NCBI GenBank assembly: GCA_964471435.1
Contig: CAYYGA010000032.1
Coordinates: 1 to 14,534, forward strand
DNA from: Facklamia sp964471435
GTDB taxonomy: Bacteria > Bacillota > Bacilli > Lactobacillales > Aerococcaceae
Length of the DNA stretch: 14,534 bases
Reading direction: 5' to 3'
Below the pieces are notes generated by a model. That model had not been told where the DNA came from, did not search any database, and was given only the letters and a program-made list of their open reading frames with translations. A program made the translations under genes and the position numbers. Of this stretch, positions 14,528 to 14,534 are shown one piece after another (position 1 is the stretch's first letter; each line of letters opens with the position of its first letter).

Positions 14528-14533
14528 ATAATA
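14528..14533 (-). promoter_or_regulatory. Possible -10 of the suf operon at the window edge
   Basis: TATTAT reads on the minus strand 37 bases before sufC. The -35 would lie outside the window. A TTGACT closer to sufC is too near the start codon to serve as -35. Confidence 0.25.
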
Positions 14534-14534
14534 T

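Noticed and set aside
1..14534. CRISPR arrays, transposases, tRNA or rRNA genes, phage genes
   Set aside because: No regularly spaced repeats, transposase motifs, RNA-gene sequences or phage functions were seen on either strand; the two N runs are assembly gaps, not elements.

Overview
The window looks like a low-GC Gram-positive chromosome (Bacillota). It most resembles a Lactobacillales member near Carnobacteriaceae or Aerococcaceae, though the taxon is an inference. The reasons are AT-rich intergenic DNA, AGGAGG-type ribosome binding sites, short stem-loop plus T-run terminators, an Rgg-type regulator, a class I-alpha glutamine synthetase and the Gram-positive suf order C-D-S-U-B. Two runs of exactly 100 N (1642-1741 and 5822-5921) are scaffold gaps of probably unknown true length. 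Each interrupts a gene.

Left part (1-4966, all minus strand): an Rgg/GadR/MutR-family regulator; a 511-nt AT-rich intergenic region with promoter-like elements and very small ORFs; a VOC/PhnB-like protein broken by the first gap; a CMP/dCMP-type zinc deaminase; a cytoplasmic protein with two PepSY-like repeats; and glnA without an adjacent glnR. Clear terminators follow the PepSY gene and glnA, so these are mostly separate short transcription units.

Middle (5203-9317, plus strand): the most notable gene is a peroxiredoxin-like protein at 5257-5718. It has an in-frame TGA exactly where the family has its catalytic cysteine (motif U-P-F-C). The sequence is homologous on both sides of the TGA, a strong promoter and ribosome binding site precede it, and a small hairpin with a G in its loop lies 25 nt after the TGA, as in bacterial SECIS elements. 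TGA is a normal stop elsewhere in the window (sufU and the permease). The best reading is a selenoprotein that routine gene callers would cut to its C-terminal 103 residues. No Sec machinery (selA, selB, selC, selD) is in the window, so this needs genome-level confirmation. Next comes an ABC importer of the ferric-iron/polyamine/phosphonate type: a binding protein missing its front half because of the second gap, then an intra-operon terminator, the ATPase, and a fused two-domain permease.

Right part (9326-14534, minus strand): a complete sufCDSUB operon for iron-sulfur cluster assembly, tightly packed with overlapping or abutting genes and convergent with the ABC operon. Two back-to-back terminators separate the operons. 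A redox enzyme, a possible iron importer and Fe-S assembly lie side by side, but no common regulator is visible.
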